From Austropuccinia psidii (lineage: Eukaryota > Basidiomycota > Pucciniomycetes > Pucciniales > Sphaerophragmiaceae), in NCBI GenBank assembly GCA_023105745.1, contig JALGQZ010000004.1:32671816-32735815 (forward strand): a stretch of 64,000 bases of DNA, in the 5' to 3' direction. Made by a program: the position numbers and the translations under genes. Every line of letters begins with the position of its first letter. Positions within the stretch are counted from its first letter, which is position 1. The notes under the pieces are model-generated. The model ran no database searches and was not told where the DNA came from. It was given only the letters and a program-made list of their open reading frames with translations. Shown one piece after another: positions 11,823 to 22,623 of the stretch.

Positions 11823-13090
11823 GACTCAAGACTCTGCTTCCCACCACAATAGGTACAAAGACCCTCTTTGATTCTTCTTTCTTTTTCAGAATTCATGAGC
11901 TTGAAATCTTTATTCAATAAAGAAGAATGGGGCTTGTCCCTCTTCTGAAAATTCTTTTTCTTCTTTTGACTTGAGCTTGAAGAATTTTGAGGATGAGAAG
12001 AACTTGACTTTGAGGCTTCTGGCTTCTTCTCTTGATGATGACTCTTCTCATTTTGCCTCTCATGGTACCTGGTATCAAGTTCCAGGGTAACGTCCATTAA
12101 GTCTTGAAGAGAGTCAATTCTTGAAGGATGGGAGGCCAATTGATCCAAAATCCTGGATGGCAATCCCTTCCTGAAATGATGGATAAGAGCTCTTTCACCC
12201 CAATCCCCGATTCTTGAGACTAAACTTCTGAAATCAGCAATGTATAAGGATACATGCCCACCTTCTTTCATTATTAAAGAATCCAACTCAGCTTCTGCTT
12301 TTCTGACTTCATTTGGGTCACAAAATAGAGTGAAGAGTTGAGATTCAAAAAGAGACCAAGAATTGAGAAGATAATTTGAGTCTTGATTGGTGAGATTGGA
12401 AAGATAAGGCTCAATCCATTTTGCAGCCCTGCCAATAAGAAATGATGTGGCATAGAGAACTTTCTTTCTGTCTTTAGAGAAATTTGCCGGATCATTGTGG
12501 AATATCAATTGACAAGACTGAATGAAACTTCTAACTTTGAAGGGCTGAGTCCCATCAAAGCATTCCAGTGCCTTCATAGATGGAGTCTTGAAGGCTGGTG
12601 GTCTTGATGCTTCAGAAGATGAAGCTGCTTGAAGATTGGCCATAATCTGAGTCATTTGCTGCATGATGGCCAACAGAGATGGTTCAGACTTATGAGAGAC
12701 AGGCTGATTAGACTGGGCTAGAGTTGGCCTTCCAGTACCTTGGGATGCTTCCACTGGACCAGGAACACCTTCAGTACCATCAGACTCTTCCTCTTCCACA
12801 GAATTCTCCTCCTCCTCTTCACCATCTTCACCTGGACCTTTGAAAATAGTCCTTGAAGTTCCTGGAAACCCACCAACTACTCCTGAAAATGAACTTGATC
12901 TTCTGGGCCCTCTTCCTTCCTTCCTGGATGGTGCTGCTCCTTCCATGCGGGGTCCTCTATCTAATTGGGCCCTCAGTTGAGGAACTGCTGGGGTGCCATC
13001 TAGAGGAGCTCTTGGAGTTGGAGTGAGAACAGCTTGAGCTCTGGCCTGAGATCTTGTCTGTCTTGCCGGAGGTGAATGTTGAACAGGCAT
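11753..13090 (-). CDS. gag: Family B Gag (capsid and nucleocapsid)
   Basis: An open frame of 445 residues. An N-terminal low-complexity part rich in Pro, Arg and Ser is followed by an acidic stretch near residue 75-95. A retrotransposon Gag-type capsid region (residues ~160-340) contains FDGTQPFKVRSFIQSC and WIEPYLSN. The C-terminal part is Lys/Ser-rich and ends with a zinc-knuckle-like motif C412, C415, C424. The position that should be histidine is glutamine (Q419, GGKQSLES), so the CCHC box is incomplete. I chose the ATG at 13090 because it opens the whole domain. Gag would form the particle and bind element RNA. The downstream polyprotein is in the -1 frame. Confidence 0.88.
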   Translation of the reverse strand: MPVQHSPPARQTRSQARAQAVLTPTPRAPLDGTPAVPQLRAQLDRGPRMEGAAPSRKEGRGPRRSSSFSGVVGGFPGTSRTIFKGPGEDGEEEEENSVEEEESDGTEGVPGPVEASQGTGRPTLAQSNQPVSHKSEPSLLAIMQQMTQIMANLQAASSSEASRPPAFKTPSMKALECFDGTQPFKVRSFIQSCQLIFHNDPANFSKDRKKVLYATSFLIGRAAKWIEPYLSNLTNQDSNYLLNSWSLFESQLFTLFCDPNEVRKAEAELDSLIMKEGGHVSLYIADFRSLVSRIGDWGERALIHHFRKGLPSRILDQLASHPSRIDSLQDLMDVTLELDTRYHERQNEKSHHQEKKPEASKSSSSHPQNSSSSSQKKKKNFQKRDKPHSSLLNKDFKLMNSEKERRIKEGLCTYCGGKQSLESCFKRPQNKLTQPSGKFPSQGKA

Positions 13091-13800
13091 GATATCAGGA
13101 ATAAAAATGAATTAAATGAATAAGAATCAAAATTTGCTTGAAGTGAAAAGAGTCAACAATCAAATCTTGAGGAAAATGAATGAATCAAAAATCTTCAAGT
13201 ACGTCAATAAATCAAAATCAAATGAAGCCTTGAAGTCAAAAAATCAATGAATCAAATCAATAAAAATCAAAATCTTGCAGAAAATCAGTCAATCAAAATG
13301 AATTCTTGAGGCAAAATCAGTTTATGTCAAAATTCTTGATGTGAAAAATCAGGAAAATCAATGAAATCTTCAGGTCAATCAATTTTCTTGAGGTCAATAT
13401 CAAATGTGTCAAATCAATCAATCAATCAAAAATCAAGTGAATTCTTCTTTAAAAACCAAAATTCTTGAAGAATGAATCAATTATGAATCTTGATGTGAAG
13501 AACATGTCTGAATATCTTGTTGAAAAAAAATTTGAAAATCAAAGAAAATCAAGATGACGCCTGAATTATGAATGAAATGAAAATTTGATGATTTGAAAAG
13601 AGTTTAAAAGAATAACAAAAATGAAAATGGGTCAGCTTTCAATTTTCAAAATGAAGAATGAATGAAAGAAAATTGAGAGATGACGATGAATCATTAAGTT
13701 CATAAGTGTAAAAGAATCATAATTTTGATGAAATGAGTGAATGAATTCATAAAGAGAAAATGAACAGAATGAAAAAGAAATTATGAGTTAATTAATATAA
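13091..13800 (-). other. Family B 5' leader, ATCAA/TGAAT-rich, no gene
   Basis: This is the leader between the 5' LTR and gag. It is dominated by degenerate AATCAAT, GAATCAA and TCTTGA units (for example around 13195-13460), close to a simple repeat. The bases next to the LTR read TTATATTAATTAACTC on the minus strand. That does not start with TGG, so no ordinary tRNA primer-binding site is evident. Confidence 0.6.
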
Positions 13801-15225
13801 TGTCACAGGGGCTCTAGTGGAAATACAAGAGGGGCCTGGCACTCAGCAATCAGGGAACTCACTTGGAAGACTCCAAAAGAATAAAGAATAAAATAATAAG
13901 AATAAATTCCTCTAAAAGATATGCAGGTACAAGATGAGATGCAAAGAGGAAAGGGAAGCCAAATGGCCAAAGAGCCAACCAAGTAAGTCCTTAATCACTG
14001 TTTCAACCTGCCAAAAATGAACAATGGAATTAGTAAGGATATGACCACCAAATATCCATTGACAGGCAAAGAAAGAGAAAGAGAAAGGTGCTAAATGACT
14101 GACTTAATAATATCAGTATTTGATTAACTAAAATGAAAAGAAAATAAAGATAAAATAAAATCAAAGTATATTAATTAACTGGGGAAAAACCCCCAGGGTG
14201 GAAAGGGTAGCCAGTATATGTGAAAAGTTGCGAGCTTGAGTTCTTCAGGCTGGAAACTGATCTGTATTGATCCTTGAGGCTGTATTGATTGTTTTGGGAA
14301 TTGATACAGCTGGCTAATATTGAAATTGAATTGGGTTGAATGAACTTCCCATGCTTGAAAATGAAATACAGTTCTTGATGGATCCAGACTGTATTGAAAT
14401 GAATATGGTTTCCAAGATGGATTGAGTGCAGTTTTGACACTTGACAACTTCTTTTGGAACTGCCTCTTGAATACACTTTGAGAATGAATTGACAGTATTC
14501 CATTGGAAGGAATACTTGGAGTGAGAATAACCAATGACTGCTTGATGGCCTCATTGGTCTTTGACGCTGAAACACTTGCTCTTGAGCCTTGATGATTCCT
14601 CTGAATGATTGGGTGCCTTGATGACGTGATGAGATGTTGGAATGTTGAAATGACCATTTGATATTGCCACCATTGAATTGCTGTTGAAAAATGATGTACA
14701 ATGATATATAACATCATTTATGGCATATTGGTTCATTGGCAAGAAGATTACGTCCAAAGGTCTTGAGATGGAAAGGCAGAGGGGAAAATGATGGATGTGA
14801 TGGCTTCAGAGCTTGGAAAGGTGTTTCTGGGCCCTTTGGGGTTTTTGGCCACTTTTGGGTTCTGAGCCAAAAACTGGCCCAAAAGGCGGGAAAGTGTCTT
14901 TTGGACACTTTGCGTCAAAGTGCGCAAAAATGCGCAAATGCGCATTATGAGCCCAAATGGCCAAAAACAGCCATTTGGGCCATTTCCCCTGGTTTTGAGG
15001 GAAATGAACAGAAATACCCATTTGGGCATAAATTGCCGCTATGGGTTCTGGATTGAGGTGAAGGGCCATGAAGGCTCCAAAACACAAATGGCCATAAAAG
15101 GTCCATAAGATGATGACGTGGCCATATTGGCCACTGGTGATGGATATGGCCAATTGGCCATAAGAGAACTATGGCTTGATATGCCATATGGGGATCCAAG
15201 GAGGTGAATTGCCATGGTTGTGACA
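13801..15225 (-). repeat. Family B 5' LTR
   Basis: It starts TGTCACAGGGG at 13801 and ends TTGTGACA at 15225, followed by the second copy of the ACAAC target duplication (15226-15230). It is nearly identical to 5804-7247 apart from two short indels and scattered substitutions, which indicates fairly recent insertion. Confidence 0.92.
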
Positions 15226-15230
15226 ACAAC

Positions 15231-16197
15231 CAAAAATAATTACAGTTTTACTAGTAAAACTAAAAGCTTCACTTACAGTCCATTGTTGACTATTCTACGT
15301 GAAACACGGAATCTTCAAAAATTCACAGTAATTACAACCTGTGATGAAACTGCCAATAGCATTGATAACTTTGAGAAATAAATGATTAGTTTGGAATAAA
15401 AGAAGAGTTACAGATGTTACTACTTTTATCCTTAACCATATTGGGGTTGGTAGTCACATAAAAGCATCAATTAAGTAATTATGATAATCTTACGTGACAA
15501 CAGATGATGAAATCAATAATCCAAAAGGGTTTGTTGTTTTTTCACTCACTGGTTTTTCAGTTTGCTCCATGGCACGCCTCTGTGAGCTGTTGTTGACTTA
15601 AAAGAGGCCTCCTGTTGCTGTTTTTTCCACATCATCATCTTATTATCATTTATATCATTGTTACCAACAAGTAAGTATTAGTTGAAGCTATTCTTAAGTT
15701 TTTTAATTCTTTCAAAATCAATCAGAAAGACGTGAAATCATAGAATCCAACTATATATTGTTGTAATCCTGCTATAAATCATTTTGATCTTTTAAATCCA
15801 CAATTCTACGTCAAATTTCTCTACTTTTATCTATCAATAAGTTCTTTGGAGTATTAGTGAGTCATTTATCTTTAGTTCTTAAAGTTTTTCTCCAGTAATA
15901 GTTTTCTTCAACAATTAGCCTTATAATTATTCTTGCAAAAGATAATTATATATTAAAATAATTTTATTATTTTAATAAAAGAAGTTTTTATTATTAAATT
16001 CTTCTTGTAATTGATTCTTGTAGACAATTACTTGCTCACTGTTAAAATCACTAGGAGTGCTTAACACGTGAAAGAAATAATTCTTTAATTATTTAATTGT
16101 GGTTATAATAATATTTTATTATTATATTTCATAAGAACAGACATAGTACTGTTGATTAATAATAATATTATCATCAGTTTCATAATCACATCTTACA
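15231..16197 (+). repeat. Family A middle LTR, second half
   Basis: It continues the LTR interrupted at 5803 (CAAAAATAATTACAG, colinear with 23579 onward) and ends CATCTTACA at 16197, like the 3' LTR end at 24549. It serves as the 5' LTR of the internal region that follows. Confidence 0.92.
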
Positions 16198-16215
16198 TTT
16201 GGGGCCTGGCCGTGT
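16198..16215 (+). other. Candidate primer-binding site of family A
   Basis: The sequence right after the LTR is TTTGGGGCCTGGCCGTG. A TGG start two bases inside the LTR end is typical of a tRNA primer-binding site, and family C has a related TTTGGGGGCCCAGCC in the same place. I cannot assign the priming tRNA. Confidence 0.5.
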
Positions 16216-16795
16216 TTTTTGAACTTTGTACCCTTAATATATTTTTAAGTTCTAAAATATATTAATTTAGTATTTTTTTTCTTCAATTTAAAGAAAAAAT
16301 TATTTTTTATTTTTGAAATTGTCTTAAAATCTTATTTCATTGAGGAATTTGGTTTAATTTTGTATTGTTTTTACACGTGGCTTTTTCACATCCAAAAACT
16401 TATAAAATTATTCTTTGAGTTACTCTGACTTAATTTTTTATTCAAATTCTTAAATTTTAATACCTTTTTCTTTGAAAAGAATATTTTTTTTAATATCAAA
16501 AAAAATAATAAAACTTATAAAAAAATCTTTTAAAATATCTTAAATCATAAAAATAATTTCTTTTAAAATAATTTCTCTTTAAAGTGTCTTTAATCAAGTA
16601 CTGTGCAGCTGGAAACAGACTCAGTAAAAGATACATCACTAGTCCTGAATCTTCAGAAGCAGAATCTGAAGAAAGTATTGAGGTGCAAATTGCTAAAAGA
16701 GGCACCTTATTTAACTCAGGAAAAGCTAAATTACCACCAAAAGGTGTGTATTTTATCTTATATTTTCACCTTTTTATCTTTAAATTAACGTGAAA
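16216..16795 (+). other. Family A 5' leader, AT-rich
   Basis: AT-rich leader, about 580 bp. Two short open frames (16584-16793 and 16603-16788) end near a GTGTGT at 16745 that could act as a splice donor. I could not build a convincing spliced gag from them, so I leave this as leader. Confidence 0.4.
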
Positions 16796-19700
16796 ATGGT
16801 GCATACCAGAAATGGAAGCAACTATTCAGTCCAACCAGATGGATGTGGACAAAGAAGAGGCAAGACCAAATCCAGAAGTGCCAAATCTTCCACAAGAAAG
16901 ACACATCTGGAGGATGCCAGAGTTGCCCCCCATTCCCCAAGGTCTGTACCAACAGATTTTGACGTGAATTCTGAGCCTGAACTAATTCATGATATTATTT
17001 CCAGGGTTGAACCACTTCCAGGTGGCAGCTATAGAAATATATCAATGCCAGTACAAAAATTGGTTCAGAGCAGCCAAGGAGGAAGAGTGGGAAATCTGCC
17101 CAAGCCTTTGGCAGGGGGCCAAGAACTCCTACTTACACATCAAGAGCTTTCTGGGTCAGGAGAAGACCATAGAAATCTTGGGAGGTTGGAGCCCCCTGTC
17201 TTGCAAAGACAAGGTCAAAAAGATAAAGAATTCGTTGAAGAACCAAAGTCTTTTATCCATAGACCAGAAAAAAGAGTTGGAAATGACTCCAGCTTTGGAG
17301 ACAGAGGCACCAGTGGCGTCTACCAGCTCCAAACCAGCTCCATAAGTGTCCAAGGACAAGCCCAAGGGACCTCAGAAGAGGCAGAAAGGTCCCAAGAAAC
17401 ATCAAGGCAAAGGAAAAGGCAAAGCCAATTGGCACAGACCTTACCCACAAGGGTACAGGATCCCCAAATTGGAGCCTTCAGCCATGGACAGTGTCTTCAA
17501 TATGGCCAGGACTCTGATGGAATTCACAGCCAAAGAGCAGGAAAGGATGAACAGAAACTTTCCATGGAAATAATTGGTGTACAGACTAGTATTAATGTAG
17601 AAATTGGTAAACTTGATGGAAGATTAACCAAAATTGCATCAGATATAGTTGAATTAAAGAAAAATGACAAGAAATACATTGAATTGCACCAAGTGACAAA
17701 TGCCAAACTTGACTCAATTACCAATTCTTGCAAAAGAATTGAAAACATGTACCAAGTTCAGCATGATGAGATGGAAGATCTTTCCATTTTTAAGGTGAAT
17801 GATCAACTTACAACTCTACAAGACCAAGTCTTGAAGATAGTTGAGAATACCAATCAATTTGCTATACACTTAGCAAAAAGTGACAGTGAAAGACAGAAGT
17901 TGAAGAATGAAATGATTGCAAGTGTGGAACAAATTCATAAGAATCATGAACCACATATGCCAAGACATTCTACACCTTTAACTGAAGAAAAACTTTCTGT
18001 TAAAGAAAGTCTCACCCCATTCTTGGGAGAAAATGCCTACTCTGCAAGAGATATTCCCAAAATAGAGGAATGGCCAACATTCTCTGGTGAAGGAGAATAC
18101 AGCCATATTTAATTCATCGGGACTATTGATATGTTGCAGGAAGACTTTAATATACCTGATGAAATCATAGTGGGAAAATTACATTGTCTGTTTACCAGAA
18201 CTGCAAAGAAATGGTATTATAAAATGAGGATTGATCATGGTAAACATGATTGGTCTTGGTGGAAATCTGAAGTGATCACCAAATGGGCCAACAATTCTTG
18301 GAGGTTTAAAATGGAAAATGCCTTTGAAAATGCCATTTTTAACTCAGAGAAAGATAAACCACTTACTTGGTTCTTCAAACAAAAAGACAGATTATCGGCT
18401 TTACAACCAGATATGTCTGACACTATGATTAATATGAAAATATTAAGAAAGTGTGGAGGAGATTTGGAGCATGCTATCAAAAGCAGATGTGTGGAACCCT
18501 GTTCAACAGAAGACTACATTAATGCTATGGAAGATATCATTGCCAGAACAAGAATTGGTAAAACTTGGTCTAAAATCCCAACAGAATTCAAGATGACCTC
18601 TAAGATTCCCAGAGAGGATAAGAGACCAGAAAAACCTGTCTTAAAGTGTCATATATGTGGAAGCACTTCACATTTAGCCAACACTTGCACTAAGAGGACA
18701 AAAATCAATGAGGTTCAAGTCATTGAGGACATTCAGTGTACTGGAGAGAAGGAGGAATCTGATCAAGACTCTGCAATCTCTGAAGATACACCAGTGGAGG
18801 ACTATCCCATTGAAAACATCACAGCTTTCTTTGAGGTCACTGAAGTACATACTCATTTGCCACAGTATAGTGAAGATTGCTACAACCTGATTAATGTTCA
18901 GGATGCCAGAATGTGTAAAACCAAACCTGCTAGAGGAAAAGGTTATACTGCTGGAGCATCTTGTATCACATCCATTCTGATGAATGATGTTGAAGCCAAA
19001 GTCAATTTGGATACAGGAGCATTTTGCACTTGTGTAGGCAAAAATTATCTCCAAGCTATACTTCCTGAATGGAAAAACCATCTATTACCAATAGAAGGTG
19101 TACAATTCAGTAGCGCCAGTACCAATATGTACCCTTTGGGTATATTAGACACTATTCTTGTATTTCCCCATCCAACAGGAAGTATAAGAATGAAAGCTGA
19201 GGTTGTAGTAATGGAAAACTGCACATCTCAACATGTCATTCTTGGAAATGATTACTTAAGTATTTATGGTATTGATATCAATAACCATAAAGACAGATAT
19301 TTCACAATTGGAGAAAACAGAAGAAATAAATTTGCTTTCTCCAATATGCCAAAGCAAATATCAGTAGTATCTTCTGAGAAAGATACTTATAAGGAAGAAT
19401 TTGTGACCACACAACTTGTTGAAGCACAAATTAATCCATCATTGTCACCAGAAATGAGGAATGAACTTATTGACGTGTTATACACATACAATACTGCATT
19501 TGCCTCTGATAATGAACCATTAGGTGCTATAAGAGGACATGAAGTTGATATTACTCTTAATATTGACAGACCATATCCCCCAGTACTTAGAAGACCAGCT
19601 TATCCAGCCAGTCCCAGAGCTAGAGAAGCCTTAGAGAAACATATCCAAGAGTTAATTCAGCTTGGTGTACTAAGGAAAGTAGGCCATAATGAAGAGGTTG

Positions 19701-22483
19701 AAATGACAACACCTGTTATCATTGCTTGGCATAATGATAAGTCAAGAATGGTTGGAGATTTTAGAGCTTTGAATACCTACACAGTTCCATATAGGTATCC
19801 AATCCCTAGAATCCAAGAAACCTTCACTCAATTGTCTAAAGCCAAGTATATAACATCAATGGATGCATTGAAAGGCTTCCATCAAAATGTTTTGACGCCT
19901 AAAGCTAAGAAATTACTTAGAATTATCACTCACTGTGGTATTTATGAGTATCTTAGAATGCCATTTGGCATTAAGAATGCTCCATCTCATTATCAAAGAA
20001 TGATGAATACCATCTTCCCCACAGAATTGTCTGAAGGATGGCTTATCATTTAAATTGATGATATTATTATATGTTCTGACTCATGGTCTTTGCACCTTGA
20101 AAGACTTGCAAAAGTGAATATGAAAATTTCACTTAAGAAATGCAACTTTGGTTTTGAAGAACTTAAAGCATTAGGACATGTTGTTTCTGGTTTAAGCTTG
20201 GGTATTGACAAAAATAAAGTGGCAGCAGTGCTACTTAAGCCAATACCCCAGAATAAAAAAGAAATGATGTCTTTTCTTGGATTTGCTAGTTACTATAGGC
20301 AACACTTGAAAGACTTTGCAATTCTGGCCAAATCACTCCATAGAATCTGTGATCAACAGACTGTATTTGAGATGACACAGGAGAGAATTAAAGCTTATGA
20401 GAAGATAAAGAAAGCCCTTACAAAAGCACCTTTACTCCTCATGCCTGACTGGAATATTCCTTTTAAGTTGTACATTGATGCATGTGGAGATGGATTAGGG
20501 GCAGCCCTACATCAAGTCCAAATTATTGATGACAAACCTAAAGAAGGACCAGTTTGTTATATCTCAAGACAAATCAAACCAACAGAAGCCAGATGTGGTG
20601 CAAGCCAAATGGAGTGCTTATGTTTGGTATGGGCACTTGAGAAATTACACTGTTAACTTGATGGCAGTGTTTTTGAAGTGATAACTGACTGTAATGCAGT
20701 AAAATCACTTCTTAACATGAAAACTCCCAACAGACATATGTTGAGATGGCAAATAGCTATTCAAGAATATAGAGGAAACATGACTATAGTTCATAAAGCA
20801 GGAAACATTCACAAGAATGCTGATGGACTTAGTAGATGGGCTTTAGCCAACACTCCTGATAACCCAGCTTATGTACCTTTGGAAGCTGAACCACAGATTC
20901 CAATTGAAGGAATTAACATAACTGATATCGGGACTGAATTCTTTGAGGAGGTCAGAGAATCTTATAAGCAAGACAAGAATTGCCATATCTTGACTTCTTT
21001 ATTAGATAAAGACTGCAAGAACACATCTTTAGTTAATGCACTTGATGAAGTTTGGAAAAATTCCTATTCTGAAGGAAGATTTCACTTGTTTGATGAGATC
21101 ATTTACCACAGAACAAAACATTCTTGTGTTATGACATTGTGCAGTAGATTACTTATCAATACCATTCTTCATGAATGTCATGATAGTATCTACTCTGGAC
21201 ACCTGTCAGAAGACAGAACGCTTGAAAAAGTGAAGAACTGTGCATGGTGGCCATCTTGGAGAAAAGAAACCATTGAATATTGCCATACCTTTGACAGATG
21301 CCAAAAAGCAAACAGGAGTGCAGGCAAGAAATTTGGACTTATGATCCATATTCAAGAACCAAAATCCCCATGGGAAGCTGTTAAAATGGATTGGGTAACA
21401 GCACTTCCTCCAAGTGGTGACAGAAGTTATAATGCTTGTTTAGTCATAGTAGACAGATATAGCAAAACTCCCATATTCTTACCATGTCATAAAGATGACA
21501 CTGCTATGGATACAGCTCTTCTTTTATGGAGTAGAGTTATTTCTCATACAGGATTATTTAAGAATATCATAAGTGACAGAGATCCTAAATTCACATCTGC
21601 ACTTTGGACCAATCTTCATAGATTGTTTGGGACTAAGTTATCATTCTCTACAGCATATCACCCTCAGACAGATGGACTAGCAGAGAGGATGATTCAAACT
21701 TTAGAGGACATGATCAGGAGATTTTGTGCTTATGGATTAGAATTCAAAGACTCAGATGGCTTTACCCATGACTGGTGCACTCTGATACCTGCATTAGAAT
21801 TGGCATATAAAACATCAGTCCATTCTTCCACAGGACAAACTCCTGCTATGTTAGAGAAAGGATGGAATCCAAGACTCCCAGCAGACACACTGAGGAAAGA
21901 CTTGATTGACATTCATCCTACAGCTTCCAGCTTCAAAATAATGCTTGATAAAGTAAGACTTCATGCAAAACAAAGTATGAATGATGCTTTTGACTATGCA
22001 AAACAGAAGTGGGACAAGAGTCATAAAGTACCAGACTTCAAAGTAGGGGACTTAGTTTTCGTTTCAACCTTGAATTTTAATAATATCAAAGGCCCAAAGA
22101 AACTTAAAGATTCTTATGTAGGACCTTTTTTTATTGTTGCTTTACATGGAACCAATGCAGTTCAAGTGGAATTGAGTGGTGAATTAGAAAATAAACACCC
22201 CACCTTTCCAGTCAGCTTGATAAAGCCTTATCAACCAGCTGATAAAGAATTGTTTCCTTTAAGAAACCCAACTCCTTTAACTGTACCACCTGTGGAACAG
22301 AATGAAGACAAAAAGATAAAGAAAGTCATTAAAGAAAGGAGACTTAGGGGTAAAAATCAAAGAGAATATCTTGTCAGATATAGAAATCCAGCACATGAAG
22401 ATGAATGGATGGCAGAATCAGAAATACCTGACTCAGATAAACTCTTAAGAAGATTTAGACATGAAAGAAGGCCACAAGCCTGA
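16796..22483 (+). pseudogene. Family A Gag-Pol, single frame of ~1,896 codons interrupted by three nonsense codons
   Basis: One reading frame runs from ATG 16796 to the stop at 22481-22483, broken by TAA at 18110-18112, 20051-20053 and 20654-20656. Order: Gag; zinc knuckle CHICGSTSHLANTC near 18650 (CCHC intact); protease DTGA near 19010; reverse transcriptase ([13 protein letters not shown]), where the first residue of the YIDD active site is itself the stop at 20051; RNase H ([25 protein letters not shown]); integrase with [10 protein letters not shown] and [14 protein letters not shown]; and a chromodomain-like tail. In the integrase zinc site one cysteine has become phenylalanine (CHTFDRC near 21290), whereas the left copy keeps CHTCDRC. 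About 10 codons appear missing near 20100 ([12 protein letters not shown]). Between 16989 and 17573 a second frame is also largely open. This copy cannot make an active RT. Confidence 0.9.
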
Positions 22484-22607
22484 ATATGTCTATAAATGTG
22501 CTTTAAGTTACTTGATCTGAGTAATGTGAAGAGGTTGGACAGTGGACATTAACCCCCTTTGGGGCCTTATTCTTTTATCACTAATAAAATTGTAGTACAA
22601 TTTTATT

Positions 22608-22623
22608 TTTTGGTGGGAGGGAA
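22608..22623 (+). other. Polypurine tract of family A (main copy)
   Basis: GGTGGGAGGGAA immediately precedes the 3' LTR start TGTGAGCC at 22624, as at 4846-4861. Confidence 0.75.

Larger units (their letters stand above)
5804..15225 (-). mobile_element. Family B Ty3/gypsy chromovirus, full length, 9.4 kb, minus strand
   Basis: A complete LTR retrotransposon with two LTRs (5804-7247 and 13801-15225), gag (13090-11753) and a pro-RT-RNase H-integrase-chromodomain polyprotein (11822-8052). It is flanked by a perfect 5-bp target duplication ACAAC (5799-5803 and 15226-15230) and lies inside the LTR of a family A element. LTR ends are TGTCACA...TGTGACA. The two LTRs are very similar but differ by indels: about 36 bp of GCGCAAAA-type repeat present only on the left and a short GTTTTTGGCCACTTTT segment only on the right. 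The coding frames are open but carry several altered key residues, so it is young but may be inactive. Confidence 0.95.
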
